DNA from: Streptomyces tagetis
Lineage (GTDB): Bacteria > Actinomycetota > Actinomycetes > Streptomycetales > Streptomycetaceae
Reading direction: 5' to 3'
DNA: 64,000 nucleotides
Assembly (NCBI RefSeq): GCF_018069565.1
Contig: NZ_JAGPNL010000003.1
Location: forward strand, 124,001-188,000
Shown here: one piece after another, positions 26,263 to 34,722 of the stretch
Layout: every line of letters starts with the position of its first letter
Position numbering within the stretch: position 1 is the first letter of the stretch
The notes under the pieces: model-generated
Databases searched by the model: none
The model's input: the letters and a program-made list of their open reading frames with translations, nothing else
What the model was told of the DNA's origin: nothing
Position numbers and translations under genes: made by a program

Positions 26263-27375
26263 TCATCCGGCCCCCAGCGGGGGTGCGGGGATGCCGCCCG
26301 CCTCCAGGTAGGCCCGCGGCGGGTTGAGGCGCTGGCCGGGATAGCCGCCCTTCTCGTACTTGAGCAGCTTCCTCGCCTTCTCGGGGTCGGTCTCGCCCTC
26401 CCCGTAGGCGGGGCAGAGCGGGGCGACGGGGCAGGCGCCGCAGGCCGGTTTGCGGGCGTGGCAGATGCGGCGGCCGTGCCAGATGACGTGGTGGGAGAGG
26501 TCGGTCCACGCGGTCTTGGGGAAGAGCGAGCCGACGGCCGCCTCGATCTTGTCCGGGTCGGTCTCGTCGGTCCACCGCCAGCGGCGCACCAGGCGCTGGA
26601 AGTGCGTGTCCACGGTGATGCCGGGGCGGCCGAAGGCGTTGCCGAGCACCACGAAGGCGGTCTTGCGGCCGACGCCGGGCAGCTTCACCAGGTCCTCCAG
26701 GCGCCCGGGGACCTCGCCGCCGAACTCCTCCGTGAGGACCTTGGACAGCCCTATCACGGACCGCGTCTTCGCCCGGAAGAACCCGCAGGGCCGCAGGATC
26801 TCCTCGACCTCCTCCGGGTTGGCGGCGGCCAGTTCCTCGGGGGTGGGGTACTTGCCGAAGAGGCCCGGGGTGGTCTGGTTGACGCGCAGGTCCGTGGTCT
26901 GCGCGGACAGCACCGTGGCCACCAGCAACTGGAAGGGGTTCTCGAAGTCCAGCTCCGGGTGGGCGTACGGGTAGACCTCGGCCAGTTCGCGGTCGATGCG
27001 GCGGGCTCGGCGGACCAGGGCGGTACGCGACTCGCCGCCGGGAGGCGCCGGGGCGAGGGTCCTGGCGGGGGCGGCGCCCTTCACGGCGGCGGCCCTGCCG
27101 GGCACGACGGCGGGCGTCCTGGCGGGGGCGAGGCGCTTGGCGGGGGGCTTCCCGGCGGACGTCTTCTTCTGTGCGGGGGCCTTCTTGGCGGGGGCCTTCT
27201 TGGCGGCGGGCTTCTTGGCCGGCGCCTTGGCGGCGGCTTTCGCGGCGGCCTTCTCGGCGGGCGCCTTCGCGGCGGGCTTCCGGGCGGCGGCGCGCTTCCC
27301 ACCGCCGGCCGTCTCCGTGGGGGTCGTCTCCGCGCCCGCCTCGGCGGCGGGTTTTCTCTCGTCCGGGCTCGTCAT
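26263..27375 (-). CDS. nth: Endonuclease III with a long Lys/Ala-rich N-terminal tail
   Basis: A 370-residue DNA glycosylase/AP lyase. The catalytic core starts at about residue 118. The helix-hairpin-helix LPGVGRKTA holds the catalytic Lys, ITVDTHFQRL the catalytic Asp, and the C-terminal CHARKPACGACPVAPLC binds a [4Fe-4S] cluster. Endonuclease III removes oxidised pyrimidines from DNA. The first 110 residues are repeated AAKKAPAKK blocks like those of histone H1-type tails, giving a polypeptide about 110 residues longer than E. coli Nth (211). The tail is intact in frame with strong coding bias, so it is probably translated and may help DNA binding. Confidence 0.93.
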   Translation of the reverse strand: MTSPDERKPAAEAGAETTPTETAGGGKRAAARKPAAKAPAEKAAAKAAAKAPAKKPAAKKAPAKKAPAQKKTSAGKPPAKRLAPARTPAVVPGRAAAVKGAAPARTLAPAPPGGESRTALVRRARRIDRELAEVYPYAHPELDFENPFQLLVATVLSAQTTDLRVNQTTPGLFGKYPTPEELAAANPEEVEEILRPCGFFRAKTRSVIGLSKVLTEEFGGEVPGRLEDLVKLPGVGRKTAFVVLGNAFGRPGITVDTHFQRLVRRWRWTDETDPDKIEAAVGSLFPKTAWTDLSHHVIWHGRRICHARKPACGACPVAPLCPAYGEGETDPEKARKLLKYEKGGYPGQRLNPPRAYLEAGGIPAPPLGAG

Positions 27376-27602
27376 CGCGTCCGGGTCCTTCCGGGGTCCG
27401 CGGCCGTCCGCGCGGGGCTCTTCCGCGGGGCCGTCTTCCTGGCGGGGGGCGTCTTCCTTCCGGCGGGTCCGGCCGGGCCGCGGGCGGGGCCCTGCGCTGC
27501 CGGCGCCCGCTCGGCGGACACCGCCCCTTTTGCCGCTTTCGCCGTTTCTTTACCGCCATCGGGGCCTTGTTCGCCCACGGCGGAATCCCGACGTGCAACC
27601 AC
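27372..27602 (-). CDS. Possible small basic protein coupled to nth
   Basis: A 76-codon frame starting with GTG 27602 and overlapping the nth start by four bases. The product is Ala/Lys/Arg/Pro-rich (GRKTPPARKTAPRKSPAR), like the tail of nth itself and of actinobacterial HU proteins. Third-base GC is high, but the composition is low-complexity and no family is recognised. It could equally be the untranslated leader of nth. Confidence 0.3.
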   Translation of the reverse strand: MVARRDSAVGEQGPDGGKETAKAAKGAVSAERAPAAQGPARGPAGPAGRKTPPARKTAPRKSPARTAADPGRTRTR

Positions 27603-27749
27603 CCGCGCAGCTCCCTATGCCTGTGCTCTCACCGGCGATTTGGACACCCGGCCAGCCTACGGCCCGGCACCGTCATCCGCCCCGGACCTCGAAGATCGGC
27701 GCCCAATTGGACCCCTGCCGCGTACCCCAGCACATCAGTGCGGCATCCT

Positions 27750-27763
27750 TGTGACAGATCACA
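27750..27763. promoter_or_regulatory. Candidate Crp-binding site upstream of crp
   Basis: TGTGA-CAGA-TCACA has the TGTGA/TCACA half-sites of CRP proteins but a 4-base instead of a 6-base spacer; read as GTG-N6-CAC it fits the looser pattern reported for Streptomyces Crp. It lies about 90 bases upstream of the crp start, suggesting autoregulation. Confidence 0.45.
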
Positions 27764-27853
27764 CTGTTTGGACTGTCCGGCAAAATGGGCACCACGGTCC
27801 CCTGGTAGACGGGGGAGCACGATCCCCTGAGCAGGTCGACAAGGAGAGAACTC

Positions 27854-28528
27854 GTGGACGACGTTCTGCGGCGCAACCCGCTCTTCGCGGCGCTCGACGA
27901 CGAGCAATCCGCGGAGCTCCGCGCCTCCATGAGCGAGGTCACGCTCGCTCGCGGCGACTCGCTGTTCCATGAGGGCGACCCCGGAGACCGCCTGTACGTG
28001 GTCACGGAGGGCAAGGTCAAGCTGCACCGCACCTCCCCCGACGGCCGCGAGAACATGCTGGCCGTCGTCGGTCCCGGCGAGCTGATCGGCGAGCTGTCGC
28101 TGTTCGACCCGGGCCCGCGGACGGCGACCGCCACCGCGCTGACCGAGGTCAAGCTGCTCGGTCTCGGCCACGGCGACCTCCAGCCCTGGCTGAACGTGCG
28201 CCCCGAGGTGGCCACGGCCCTGCTGCGCGCCGTCGCCCGGCGCCTGCGCAAGACCAACGACGCCATGTCCGACCTGGTCTTCTCGGACGTCCCCGGGCGG
28301 GTCGCCCGCGCGCTGCTGGACCTCTCCCGGCGCTTCGGCGTGCAGTCCGAGGAGGGCATCCACGTCGTGCACGACCTGACGCAGGAGGAGCTGGCCCAGT
28401 TGGTCGGCGCCTCCCGCGAGACGGTCAACAAGGCCCTGGCCGACTTCGCCCAGCGCGGCTGGCTGCGGCTGGAGGCCCGCGCGGTGATCCTGCTCGACGT
28501 GGAGCGGCTGGCCAAGCGCTCCCGCTGA
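27854..28528 (+). CDS. crp: Crp-family transcriptional regulator
   Basis: A 224-residue CRP/FNR protein. The cyclic-nucleotide-binding fold covers residues ~10-125, with the phosphate-binding cassette GELIGELSLFDPGPRTATA near 76-94; the C-terminal winged helix has recognition helix ASRETVNKALADF near 187-199. In S. coelicolor the orthologous Crp (SCO3571) binds cAMP and is needed for germination and antibiotic production. GTG 27854 has AAGGAGAG eight bases upstream. It diverges from nth across a 250-480 base spacer that contains a CRP-like palindrome. Confidence 0.95.
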   Translation: MDDVLRRNPLFAALDDEQSAELRASMSEVTLARGDSLFHEGDPGDRLYVVTEGKVKLHRTSPDGRENMLAVVGPGELIGELSLFDPGPRTATATALTEVKLLGLGHGDLQPWLNVRPEVATALLRAVARRLRKTNDAMSDLVFSDVPGRVARALLDLSRRFGVQSEEGIHVVHDLTQEELAQLVGASRETVNKALADFAQRGWLRLEARAVILLDVERLAKRSR

Positions 28529-28529
28529 C

Positions 28530-28836
28530 CCACCCCGGCACGAGCACGGGAGGGGCCTGGATCACCCCGGCACGAGCACGGGAAGGGTCCTGAACCCCCC
28601 TCGGCACGAGCACGGGAGGGGCCCTGGGCCAACCCCCGGCACGAGCAGGGGAAGGGTCCTGGACCACCCCCGGCACGAGCAGGGGAAGGGCCCTGGGCCC
28701 ACCCCCGGCACGAGCAGGGGAAGGGTCCTGGACCACCCCGGCACGAGCACGGGAACGGTCCTAGATCACCCCCGGCAAGAGCACGGGACGGTCCTAGATC
28801 ACCCCCGGCAAGAGCACGGGACGGTCCTAGATCAGC
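28530..28836. repeat. Tandem array of nine 32-35 base GC-rich repeats
   Basis: Nine copies of a unit with core CCCGGCACGAGCACGGGA and a GGTCCTG-type tail begin near 28536, 28568, 28602, 28637, 28671, 28706, 28739, 28773 and 28806. Copies differ by a few bases (CACGGG or CAGGGG; CACGAG or CAAGAG). In most copies CCCC and GGGG can pair around a 10-base loop. The array fills the whole gap between the convergent crp and metallo-beta-lactamase genes and runs into the stop codon of the latter. Confidence 0.9.
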
Positions 28837-29657
28837 CCGTGCTCGCCGAGGTACTCCAGTTGGGCCCGTACCGACAGCTCGGCGGCGGGCCACAGCGAGC
28901 GGTCGACGTCCGCGTAGACGCGGGCGACGATCTCCGACGGCGTGCGGTGGCCGTCCTCGACGGCCGTCTCCACCTGGGCGAGCCGGTGCGCCCGGTGGGC
29001 GAGGTAGAACTCCACGGCGCCCTGGGCGTCCTCCAGGACGGGCCCGTGCCCCGGCAGCACCGTGTGCACGCCGTCGTCGGCGGTGAGCGACCTGAGCCGT
29101 CGCAGCGAGTCCAGGTAGTCGCCCAGACGCCCGTCCGGATGCTCCACGACCGTCGTACCGCGCCCCAGGATGGTGTCGCCCGTCAGCACGGCCCGGTCGG
29201 CCGGCAGGTGGAAGCACAGGGAGTCGGCCGTGTGCCCGGGGGTCGGGACGACCACCAGTTCCAGGCCGCCGGTGGTGATGACGTCCCCCGCGGCCAGCCC
29301 CTCGTCGCCCAGGCGCAGCGCCGGGTCCAGGGCGCGCACCTTGGTGCCGGTCAGCTCGGCGAACCGCGCGGCGCCCTCGGCGTGGTCCGGGTGCCCGTGG
29401 GTCAGCAGGGTCAGCGCGACACGCCGGCCCGCCTGCTCCGCGGTCTCCACGACACGCCGTAGGTGTGCCTCGTCCAGGGGGCCCGGGTCGACGACGACGG
29501 CAAGGTCGGAGCCGGGTTCGGCGAGAAGCCAGGTGTTCGTCCCGTCCAGCGTCATGGGGGACGGGTTGGGCGCGAGGACGTTCACCGCGCGCGGGGTGGC
29601 CGCTCCGGAACGAACGACGCCCCGGGGCCGGCCGGGCAGGGAGGCCGCGTCGGTCAT
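28827..29657 (-). CDS. Metallo-beta-lactamase fold hydrolase
   Basis: A 276-residue protein. The metal-binding motif LTHGHPDH is near residue 89-96, a second His follows in TPGHTADS near 155, TGDTILG near 180 gives the bridging Asp, and LPGHGP near 220 the last His. The C-terminal winged helix-like segment (about 225-276) is the LACTB2 type, so an RNase- or thioesterase-like glyoxalase-II-group activity is possible; the substrate is unknown. The start overlaps the upstream Nudix stop by four bases, making the two a coupled pair. The 3' end lies in the tandem-repeat array. Confidence 0.85.
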   Translation of the reverse strand: MTDAASLPGRPRGVVRSGAATPRAVNVLAPNPSPMTLDGTNTWLLAEPGSDLAVVVDPGPLDEAHLRRVVETAEQAGRRVALTLLTHGHPDHAEGAARFAELTGTKVRALDPALRLGDEGLAAGDVITTGGLELVVVPTPGHTADSLCFHLPADRAVLTGDTILGRGTTVVEHPDGRLGDYLDSLRRLRSLTADDGVHTVLPGHGPVLEDAQGAVEFYLAHRAHRLAQVETAVEDGHRTPSEIVARVYADVDRSLWPAAELSVRAQLEYLGEHGLI

Positions 29658-30565
29658 CGGGCCGCTCCCCCGGTCGCTCCGCCCGATGTCCCGGTGCCGT
29701 CCGGCGGCATCCCGGTGGCGACGTACTTGGTGAACTCCTCGTGGCCCGGCCACGAGAGCACGATCTCGTCGCCGTCCAGCCGGGCCCGCGCCAGGACGGG
29801 CTCCAGATCCTGTTCCGGCGCCGCCGCGAGCGCCTCGGCGGCGGTGGGGTGCGCCGACAGCGAGCGCAGGGTGGCGACGGTCGGCGGCATCATCAGCAGA
29901 TCGCCCCGGTCGTACCCGGCCACCGCCTCGTCGGGCGTGATCCACACCGTGCGGTCGGCCTCGGTGGAGGCGTTGCGCGTGCGCTGGCCCTCGGGGAGGG
30001 CGGCCACGAAGAACCAGGTGTCGTAGCGCCGGGCCTCGAACTCCGGCGTGATCCAGCGGGCCCAGGCGCCCAGCAGGTCGGAGCGCAGGACGAGGCCCCG
30101 GCGGTCCAGGAACTCCGCGAAGGACAGGTCACGGGCGACCAGGGCGGCCCGCTCGGCCTCCCAGTCCGCGCCCGTGGTGTCGCGGACGACCGTGTCGGGG
30201 CCCGGCCCGGCGAGCAGGACGCCGCTCTCCTCGTACGTCTCCCGTACGGCGGCGCAGACGATCGCCTGGGCGGTGTTCTCGTCGACGCCGAGCCGACGCG
30301 CCCACCACGCGCGCGTGGGGCCCGCCCAGCCGACGGCCCGGTCGTCGTCGCGGGGGTCGACCCCGCCGCCGGGGTAGGCGTACGCGCCCCCGGCGAAGGC
30401 CATGGAGGTGCGGCGGCGCAGCATGTGGACGACCGTCCCGGTGCCGGTGTCCTTCAGGAGCATGACGGTGGCCGCGCGCCTCGCGTCGACCGGCGTCAGC
30501 GTGCCGGCCGTGAGCGCGCGGATGCGGTCGGGCCACTCCGGGGGGTACCACTGACCATTCGCCAT
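29654..30565 (-). CDS. Nudix hydrolase, NUDT19/RP2-like
   Basis: A 303-residue Nudix protein with the extended box of the NUDT7/19 group: RRRTSMAFAGGAYAYPGGGVDPRDDD at about 50-75, then an insert of about 30 residues before REXXEE, here CAAVRETYEESGVLL near 103-117. This split box is typical of the mammalian NUDT19 and its bacterial relatives, which act on CoA derivatives. It is coupled to the metallo-beta-lactamase gene by a four-base overlap. TAGCCT (30572-30577, minus strand) lies 6 bases before the ATG, so the transcript is probably leaderless. Confidence 0.85.
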   Translation of the reverse strand: MANGQWYPPEWPDRIRALTAGTLTPVDARRAATVMLLKDTGTGTVVHMLRRRTSMAFAGGAYAYPGGGVDPRDDDRAVGWAGPTRAWWARRLGVDENTAQAIVCAAVRETYEESGVLLAGPGPDTVVRDTTGADWEAERAALVARDLSFAEFLDRRGLVLRSDLLGAWARWITPEFEARRYDTWFFVAALPEGQRTRNASTEADRTVWITPDEAVAGYDRGDLLMMPPTVATLRSLSAHPTAAEALAAAPEQDLEPVLARARLDGDEIVLSWPGHEEFTKYVATGMPPDGTGTSGGATGGAAR

Positions 30566-30571
30566 GGCCGG

Positions 30572-30577
30572 AGGCTA
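30572..30577 (-). promoter_or_regulatory. Candidate -10 element (TAGCCT), leaderless start
   Basis: Read leftwards, TAGCCT lies 6 bases before the ATG at 30565 of the NUDT19-like gene. Confidence 0.5.
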
Positions 30578-30764
30578 TCCGCTGGCGGGCGGATGTTCGA
30601 GTGGTCCCCGGGGCGGGAGCGGACTCCCGCCCCGGACACCGTACGAGCACGGGGGCGGCGTCCGTGCGCAGCCATACGTGGCCCGCCCGGCTCGCGGGTC
30701 CCGGCCCGGCCGGACGCCCGCCCCGTACGGGTCGTACGGGCCGTGCGCGATCGGCGCGGAGCCC

Positions 30765-31232
30765 CTACGCGTCGGTCAGCTCGACCTGGATCTCGACCTC
30801 CACCGGCGCGTCCAGCGGCAGCACCGCCACGCCGACGGCGCTGCGGGCGTGCACGCCCTTGTCGCCGAGGGCCTGGGCGAGGAGTTCGCTGGCCCCGTTG
30901 ATCACGGAGGGCTGGCCGGTGAAGTCGGGCGCGGAGGCGACGAAACCGACCACCTTCACGACACGCGCGATGCGGTCGAGGTCACCGGCGACGGACTTCA
31001 CGGCGGCCAGGGCGTTCAGCGCGCAGACGCGGGCCAGGTCCTTGGCCTCCTCCGGGGTGATCTCGGCGCCCACCTTGCCGGTGACGGGCAGCGTGCCGTC
31101 CACCATGGGGAGCTGGCCGGAGGTGAAGACGTAGGAGCCGGACCGCACGGCGGGCTGGTAGGCGGCCAGCGGCGGGACGACCGCGGGAAGGGTCAGACCC
31201 AGTTCGGCGAGCTTCTCCTCGACGGCGCTCAT
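30765..31232 (-). CDS. RidA/YjgF family protein
   Basis: A 155-residue Rid protein. It has the family's SGQLPMVDG loop near 46-54, a conserved Arg in HARSAVGVAVLPLDAPVEVE near 128, and the closing Glu region. Canonical RidA enzymes hydrolyse reactive enamine/imine intermediates of amino-acid metabolism; this belongs to the longer Rid subgroup with an N-terminal extension (EEKLAELGLTLP), whose substrate is less certain. ATG 31232 overlaps the upstream DUF4177 stop by four bases and removes an antisense-derived extension. Confidence 0.88.
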   Translation of the reverse strand: MSAVEEKLAELGLTLPAVVPPLAAYQPAVRSGSYVFTSGQLPMVDGTLPVTGKVGAEITPEEAKDLARVCALNALAAVKSVAGDLDRIARVVKVVGFVASAPDFTGQPSVINGASELLAQALGDKGVHARSAVGVAVLPLDAPVEVEIQVELTDA

Positions 31233-31387
31233 GCCTGCTTCTCCCGCTTCAGGTAGGCCACGAGCTGCTCGGGGTTGGGCCCGGGAACGACCTGGACGAG
31301 CTCCCAGCCGTCCTCGCCCCAGGTGTCCAGAATCTGCTTCGTGGCATGGACGAGCAGCGGCACGGTTGAGTATTCCCACTTGGTCAT
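31229..31387 (-). CDS. DUF4177 small protein
   Basis: A 52-residue protein, MTKWEYSTVPLL followed by DTWGEDGWELVQVVPGPN, matching the small DUF4177 family (W-E-Y start, GWELV core). No enzymatic function is known. It is coupled to ridA by a four-base overlap and is probably transcribed without a leader, because TAGAGT lies 7 bases before the start. Confidence 0.88.
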   Translation of the reverse strand: MTKWEYSTVPLLVHATKQILDTWGEDGWELVQVVPGPNPEQLVAYLKREKQA

Positions 31388-31394
31388 GTGGCCG

Positions 31395-31400
31395 ACTCTA
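31395..31400 (-). promoter_or_regulatory. Candidate -10 element (TAGAGT), leaderless start
   Basis: Read leftwards, TAGAGT lies 7 bases before the ATG at 31387 of the DUF4177 gene. Confidence 0.5.
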
Positions 31401-31480
31401 GCCGTTGCGGGCGGGGCCTCAGGCGGCCGACCGGGGCCACGTTGTCCACAGCCTCCCGCGTGAGCGGCGCGCGAACTGGT

Positions 31481-31486
31481 TACGCT
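31481..31486 (+). promoter_or_regulatory. Candidate -10 element (TACGCT), leaderless start
   Basis: TACGCT lies 7 bases before GTG 31494 of the first ArsA-type gene. It is back to back with the DUF4177 promoter. Confidence 0.5.
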
Positions 31487-31493
31487 CGAATAC

Positions 31494-32471
31494 GTGAGCA
31501 GGCTCCAGGTCGTCAGCGGCAAGGGCGGTACCGGCAAGACCACGGTGGCCGCGGCCCTCGCGTTGGCCCTGGCCACCGAGGGGAAGCGCGCGCTTCTCGT
31601 CGAGGTCGAGGGCCGCCAGGGCATCGCGCAGCTCTTCGAGACGGAGGCGCTGCCTTATGAGGAGCGGAAGATCGCCGTCGCTCCCGGGGGCGGGGAGGTG
31701 TACGCCCTCGCCATCGACCCCGAGCGGGCCCTGCTGGACTACCTCCAGATGTTCTACAAGCTCGGCAGCGCCGGACGGGCCCTGAAGAAGCTCGGCGCGA
31801 TCGACTTCGCCACCACCATCGCCCCCGGGCTGCGGGACGTCCTGCTGACCGGCAAGGCGTGCGAGGCGGTGCGCCGCAAGGACCGCGACGGACGGTTCGT
31901 CTACGACCACGTGGTCATGGACGCCCCGCCCACCGGCCGCGTCACCCGCTTCCTCAACGTCAACGACGAGGTGGCCGGCCTCGCCAAGGTCGGTCCGATA
32001 CACCATCAGGCGCAGTCCGTGATGCGGGTGCTGAAGTCGCCGCAGACCGCCGTGCACCTGGTGACGCTGTTGGAGGAGATGCCGGTCCAGGAGACCGCCG
32101 ACGGCATCGCCGAGCTGCGCGCGGCCCGCCTCCCGGTGGGCCGGGTCGTGGTCAACATGGTCCGGCCCGAGATCCTCGACGGGGACGGCCTGGAGCTGGT
32201 GCGGAGCACGCCCCGCTCGGCCATCGCACGGTCCCTGTCCGGGGCCGGGCTCGGCGGGGCCCGGCGCGGCGGACACGCCGAGCGGCTGGTGGACCCGCTG
32301 CTGGAGCAGGCGGAGGAGTACGCCGAGCGGTACGCGCTGGAGCAGGAGCAGCGGGCGGCGCTGGGCGAGCTGGGCCTGCCGCTGCACGAGCTGCCGCTGT
32401 TCGCCGAGGGGATGGACCTGGCGGGGCTGTACGAGCTGGCCGCCGAGTTGCGGAAGCAGGGGATCGCATGA
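31494..32471 (+). CDS. ArsA/GET3-family ATPase, first of a pair
   Basis: A 325-residue P-loop ATPase with the deviant Walker [10 protein letters not shown] at residues 9-17, an A-prime-like [10 protein letters not shown] near 36 and a [10 protein letters not shown] switch region near 139. In this family the A-prime Asp is normally present; here it is Glu/Val (VEVEG), a difference seen in the actinobacterial pair. There is no arsenic operon nearby, so an ion-pump role is not supported. The stop overlaps the start of the second ATPase by four bases; the two probably form a heterodimer. The locus is conserved upstream of wblA in Streptomyces. Confidence 0.88.
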   Translation: MSRLQVVSGKGGTGKTTVAAALALALATEGKRALLVEVEGRQGIAQLFETEALPYEERKIAVAPGGGEVYALAIDPERALLDYLQMFYKLGSAGRALKKLGAIDFATTIAPGLRDVLLTGKACEAVRRKDRDGRFVYDHVVMDAPPTGRVTRFLNVNDEVAGLAKVGPIHHQAQSVMRVLKSPQTAVHLVTLLEEMPVQETADGIAELRAARLPVGRVVVNMVRPEILDGDGLELVRSTPRSAIARSLSGAGLGGARRGGHAERLVDPLLEQAEEYAERYALEQEQRAALGELGLPLHELPLFAEGMDLAGLYELAAELRKQGIA

Positions 32472-34111
32472 GCCAGGACCCGGCCCGCGCCGAGGCCCGT
32501 ACCGAGAAGACCGACGCGAGCCCCGGGGAGGCGGGCGCCCCGGGGAGATCCGGCACCGGGTCCGCAGCGCGGGAGGCCGCCGGCCGGCCGCTCTCCCCCG
32601 CGCGCGTGCTCCGCGTCGATCCGCTGCTGGACGACCCGGCGACGCGGATCGTGGTGTGCTGCGGCTCGGGCGGCGTCGGCAAGACGACCACCGCGGCGGC
32701 CCTCGGCCTGCGCGCGGCCGAGCGGGGTCGCAAGGTGGTCGTCCTCACCATCGACCCGGCCCGGCGGCTCGCCCAGTCCATGGGCATCGACTCGCTCGAC
32801 AACACCCCGCGCCGGGTGAAGGGCGTCGACGACACGGCCGGCGGCGAACTGCACGCCATGATGCTCGACATGAAGCGCACCTTCGACGAGATCGTCGAGG
32901 CGCACGCGGACCCCGACCGGGCCACCGCGATCCTGGGCAACCCCTTCTACCAGTCGCTCTCGGCGGGCTTCGCGGGCACCCAGGAGTACATGGCGATGGA
33001 GAAGCTGGGGCAGCTCCGCGCGAAGGACGAGTGGGACCTCATCGTCGTCGACACGCCGCCGTCCCGTTCCGCGCTGGACTTCCTGGACGCGCCCAAGCGC
33101 CTCGGGTCCTTCCTGGACGGCAAGCTGATCCGCGTCCTGCTCGCCCCGGCCAAGGTGGGCGGCCGGGCCGGCATGAAGTTCCTCAACGTCGGCATGTCGA
33201 TGATGACCGGCGCCCTGGGCAAGCTGCTCGGCGGACAGTTGCTGAAGGACGTCCAGACGTTCGTCGCCGCGATGGACTCCATGTTCGGCGGCTTCCGTAC
33301 GCGCGCGGACGCCACGTACAAGCTGCTCCAGGCGCCCGGGACGGCCTTCCTCGTGGTCGCGGCGCCGGAGCGGGACGCGCTGCGCGAGGCGGCGTACTTC
33401 GTGGAGCGGCTGGCCGCCGAGGACATGCCGCTGGCCGGACTGGTGCTCAACCGGGTGCACGGCACCGGCGCCGACCGGCTGTCCGCCGAACGGGCGATCG
33501 CCGCCGCGGAAAATCTTGAGGATTCCCGCATTGTGGATCAGGTCGGTGGGAAAGCTGGAGTTCGTAACTCTCCCGACACGTACGGCAGTTCAGACCCTTC
33601 CGATTCCCGGTCGGCAGACCCCCGGACCACGGCCGACTCCGGCGCCCCCAGCTCCCCGGCCCCGGCTCCGGACACGGCGTCAGCCCCGGCTTCGGACAGG
33701 ACTTCGAACCAGACCCCGGACCAGCTTCCGGATCAGACCGAGCAGACCGAGCAGACCACGGATCAGGCCGCGGATCAGGCCGCGGACACGACTTCAGACA
33801 GGACTTCAGGCAGGACGACGTCGAACACCGCATCAGACACGGCCGCGGGCACCGCTGCGGAGGAGCACCCCGGGACACCGGAGAACTCCGTGGACCGGCT
33901 CACCGCCGGCCTGCTACGGCTGCACGCGGACCGGATGCACCTGCTCGCCCGCGAGCAGCGCACGCGCGACCGCTTCACGGCGCGTCACCCCGAGGTGGCG
34001 GTCACCGAAGTGGCCGCGCTGCCCGGCGACGTGCACGACCTCGCGGGCCTGCGGGACATCGGGGACCGTCTCGCCACGGACCACCCGGAGCTGCCCGAAG
34101 CACAGAGCTGA
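32468..34111 (+). CDS. ArsA/GET3-family ATPase, second of a pair, with a disordered insert
   Basis: A 547-residue P-loop ATPase. Walker [10 protein letters not shown], is near 66-74; [11 protein letters not shown] (A-prime Asp) near 94-104; and the switch II-type [11 protein letters not shown] near 194-204. From about residue 352 to 470 there is an Asp/Ser/Thr/Gln/Pro-rich, repeat-like stretch ([19 protein letters not shown]) of low sequence complexity. Its DNA start, about 33510-33600, has noticeably weaker third-base GC bias. A helical C-terminal segment resumes after it. It is translationally coupled to the first ATPase. Confidence 0.88.
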   Translation: MSQDPARAEARTEKTDASPGEAGAPGRSGTGSAAREAAGRPLSPARVLRVDPLLDDPATRIVVCCGSGGVGKTTTAAALGLRAAERGRKVVVLTIDPARRLAQSMGIDSLDNTPRRVKGVDDTAGGELHAMMLDMKRTFDEIVEAHADPDRATAILGNPFYQSLSAGFAGTQEYMAMEKLGQLRAKDEWDLIVVDTPPSRSALDFLDAPKRLGSFLDGKLIRVLLAPAKVGGRAGMKFLNVGMSMMTGALGKLLGGQLLKDVQTFVAAMDSMFGGFRTRADATYKLLQAPGTAFLVVAAPERDALREAAYFVERLAAEDMPLAGLVLNRVHGTGADRLSAERAIAAAENLEDSRIVDQVGGKAGVRNSPDTYGSSDPSDSRSADPRTTADSGAPSSPAPAPDTASAPASDRTSNQTPDQLPDQTEQTEQTTDQAADQAADTTSDRTSGRTTSNTASDTAAGTAAEEHPGTPENSVDRLTAGLLRLHADRMHLLAREQRTRDRFTARHPEVAVTEVAALPGDVHDLAGLRDIGDRLATDHPELPEAQS

Positions 34112-34386
34112 CGCACACCCAGCGCACGCCCCGGCGTGAGCCCAGCGCACACCCGTACCTCCCGGCACCGAGCGGACACCCCGTCAGGCACCGTACGCAC
34201 CACCACCGCACACGTCGAACACCACACCCGTCGACCACCGCGCACGCACGTCCGCGCACCACCCGCGTCCGGCACCACTCGTGCCCCGGCGCCGGTGTCC
34301 GGCCCGGGACCGGCGCCTGATCCGGCGCGGTCCGGCGGGAGCCGGGCATCTGGTCCGGCGCGGGTGTCCTGGCGGGGCCGCCGGTC

Positions 34387-34722
34387 TCAGCCGACGGCCG
34401 CGTAGTCCTCGTAGACCTCGTCGTCGAGGGGCACGATGCCGGCCCCTCGCTCGTACTCCGTCCGCGCCGTCTCCAGCAGGCGGCGCCAGGAGGTCACGGT
34501 GGGCCGCCGGCGCAGCAGTGCGCGGCGTTCCCGTTCCGTCATGCCTCCCCACACGCCGAACTCGACGCGGTTGTCGAGCGCGTCGGCCAGGCACTCGGTC
34601 CGCACCGGGCACCCGGTGCACACCGCCTTGGCCCTGTTCTGCGCTGCTCCTTGAACGAACAGTTCGTCCGGATCGGTAGTGCGGCAGGCGGCCTGCGCAC
34701 TCCAGTCGGTAACCCAGCCCAT
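34387..34722 (-). CDS. wblA: WhiB-family regulator WblA
   Basis: A 111-residue WhiB-like protein starting MGWVTDWSAQAACR. Cys13, Cys35, Cys38 and Cys44 form the [4Fe-4S]-binding set, followed by the GVWGG turn at 56-60 and an Arg-rich helix (RERRALLRRR). WblA is a conserved global regulator in Streptomyces that supports sporulation and represses antibiotic production. I start at ATG 34722, which gives the family's length; an in-frame ATG at 34779 would add 19 non-conserved residues. It converges on the ArsA-type pair. Confidence 0.96.
   Translation of the reverse strand: MGWVTDWSAQAACRTTDPDELFVQGAAQNRAKAVCTGCPVRTECLADALDNRVEFGVWGGMTERERRALLRRRPTVTSWRRLLETARTEYERGAGIVPLDDEVYEDYAAVG

Noticed and set aside
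28425..28750. Leftward frames made of PVLVPG/ARAGG repeats
   Set aside because: They are translations of the tandem DNA repeat array and change frame with unit length.
31494..34111. Arsenite-efflux operon
   Set aside because: Two ArsA-type ATPases are present, but there is no arsB, arsC, arsR or arsD gene nearby.
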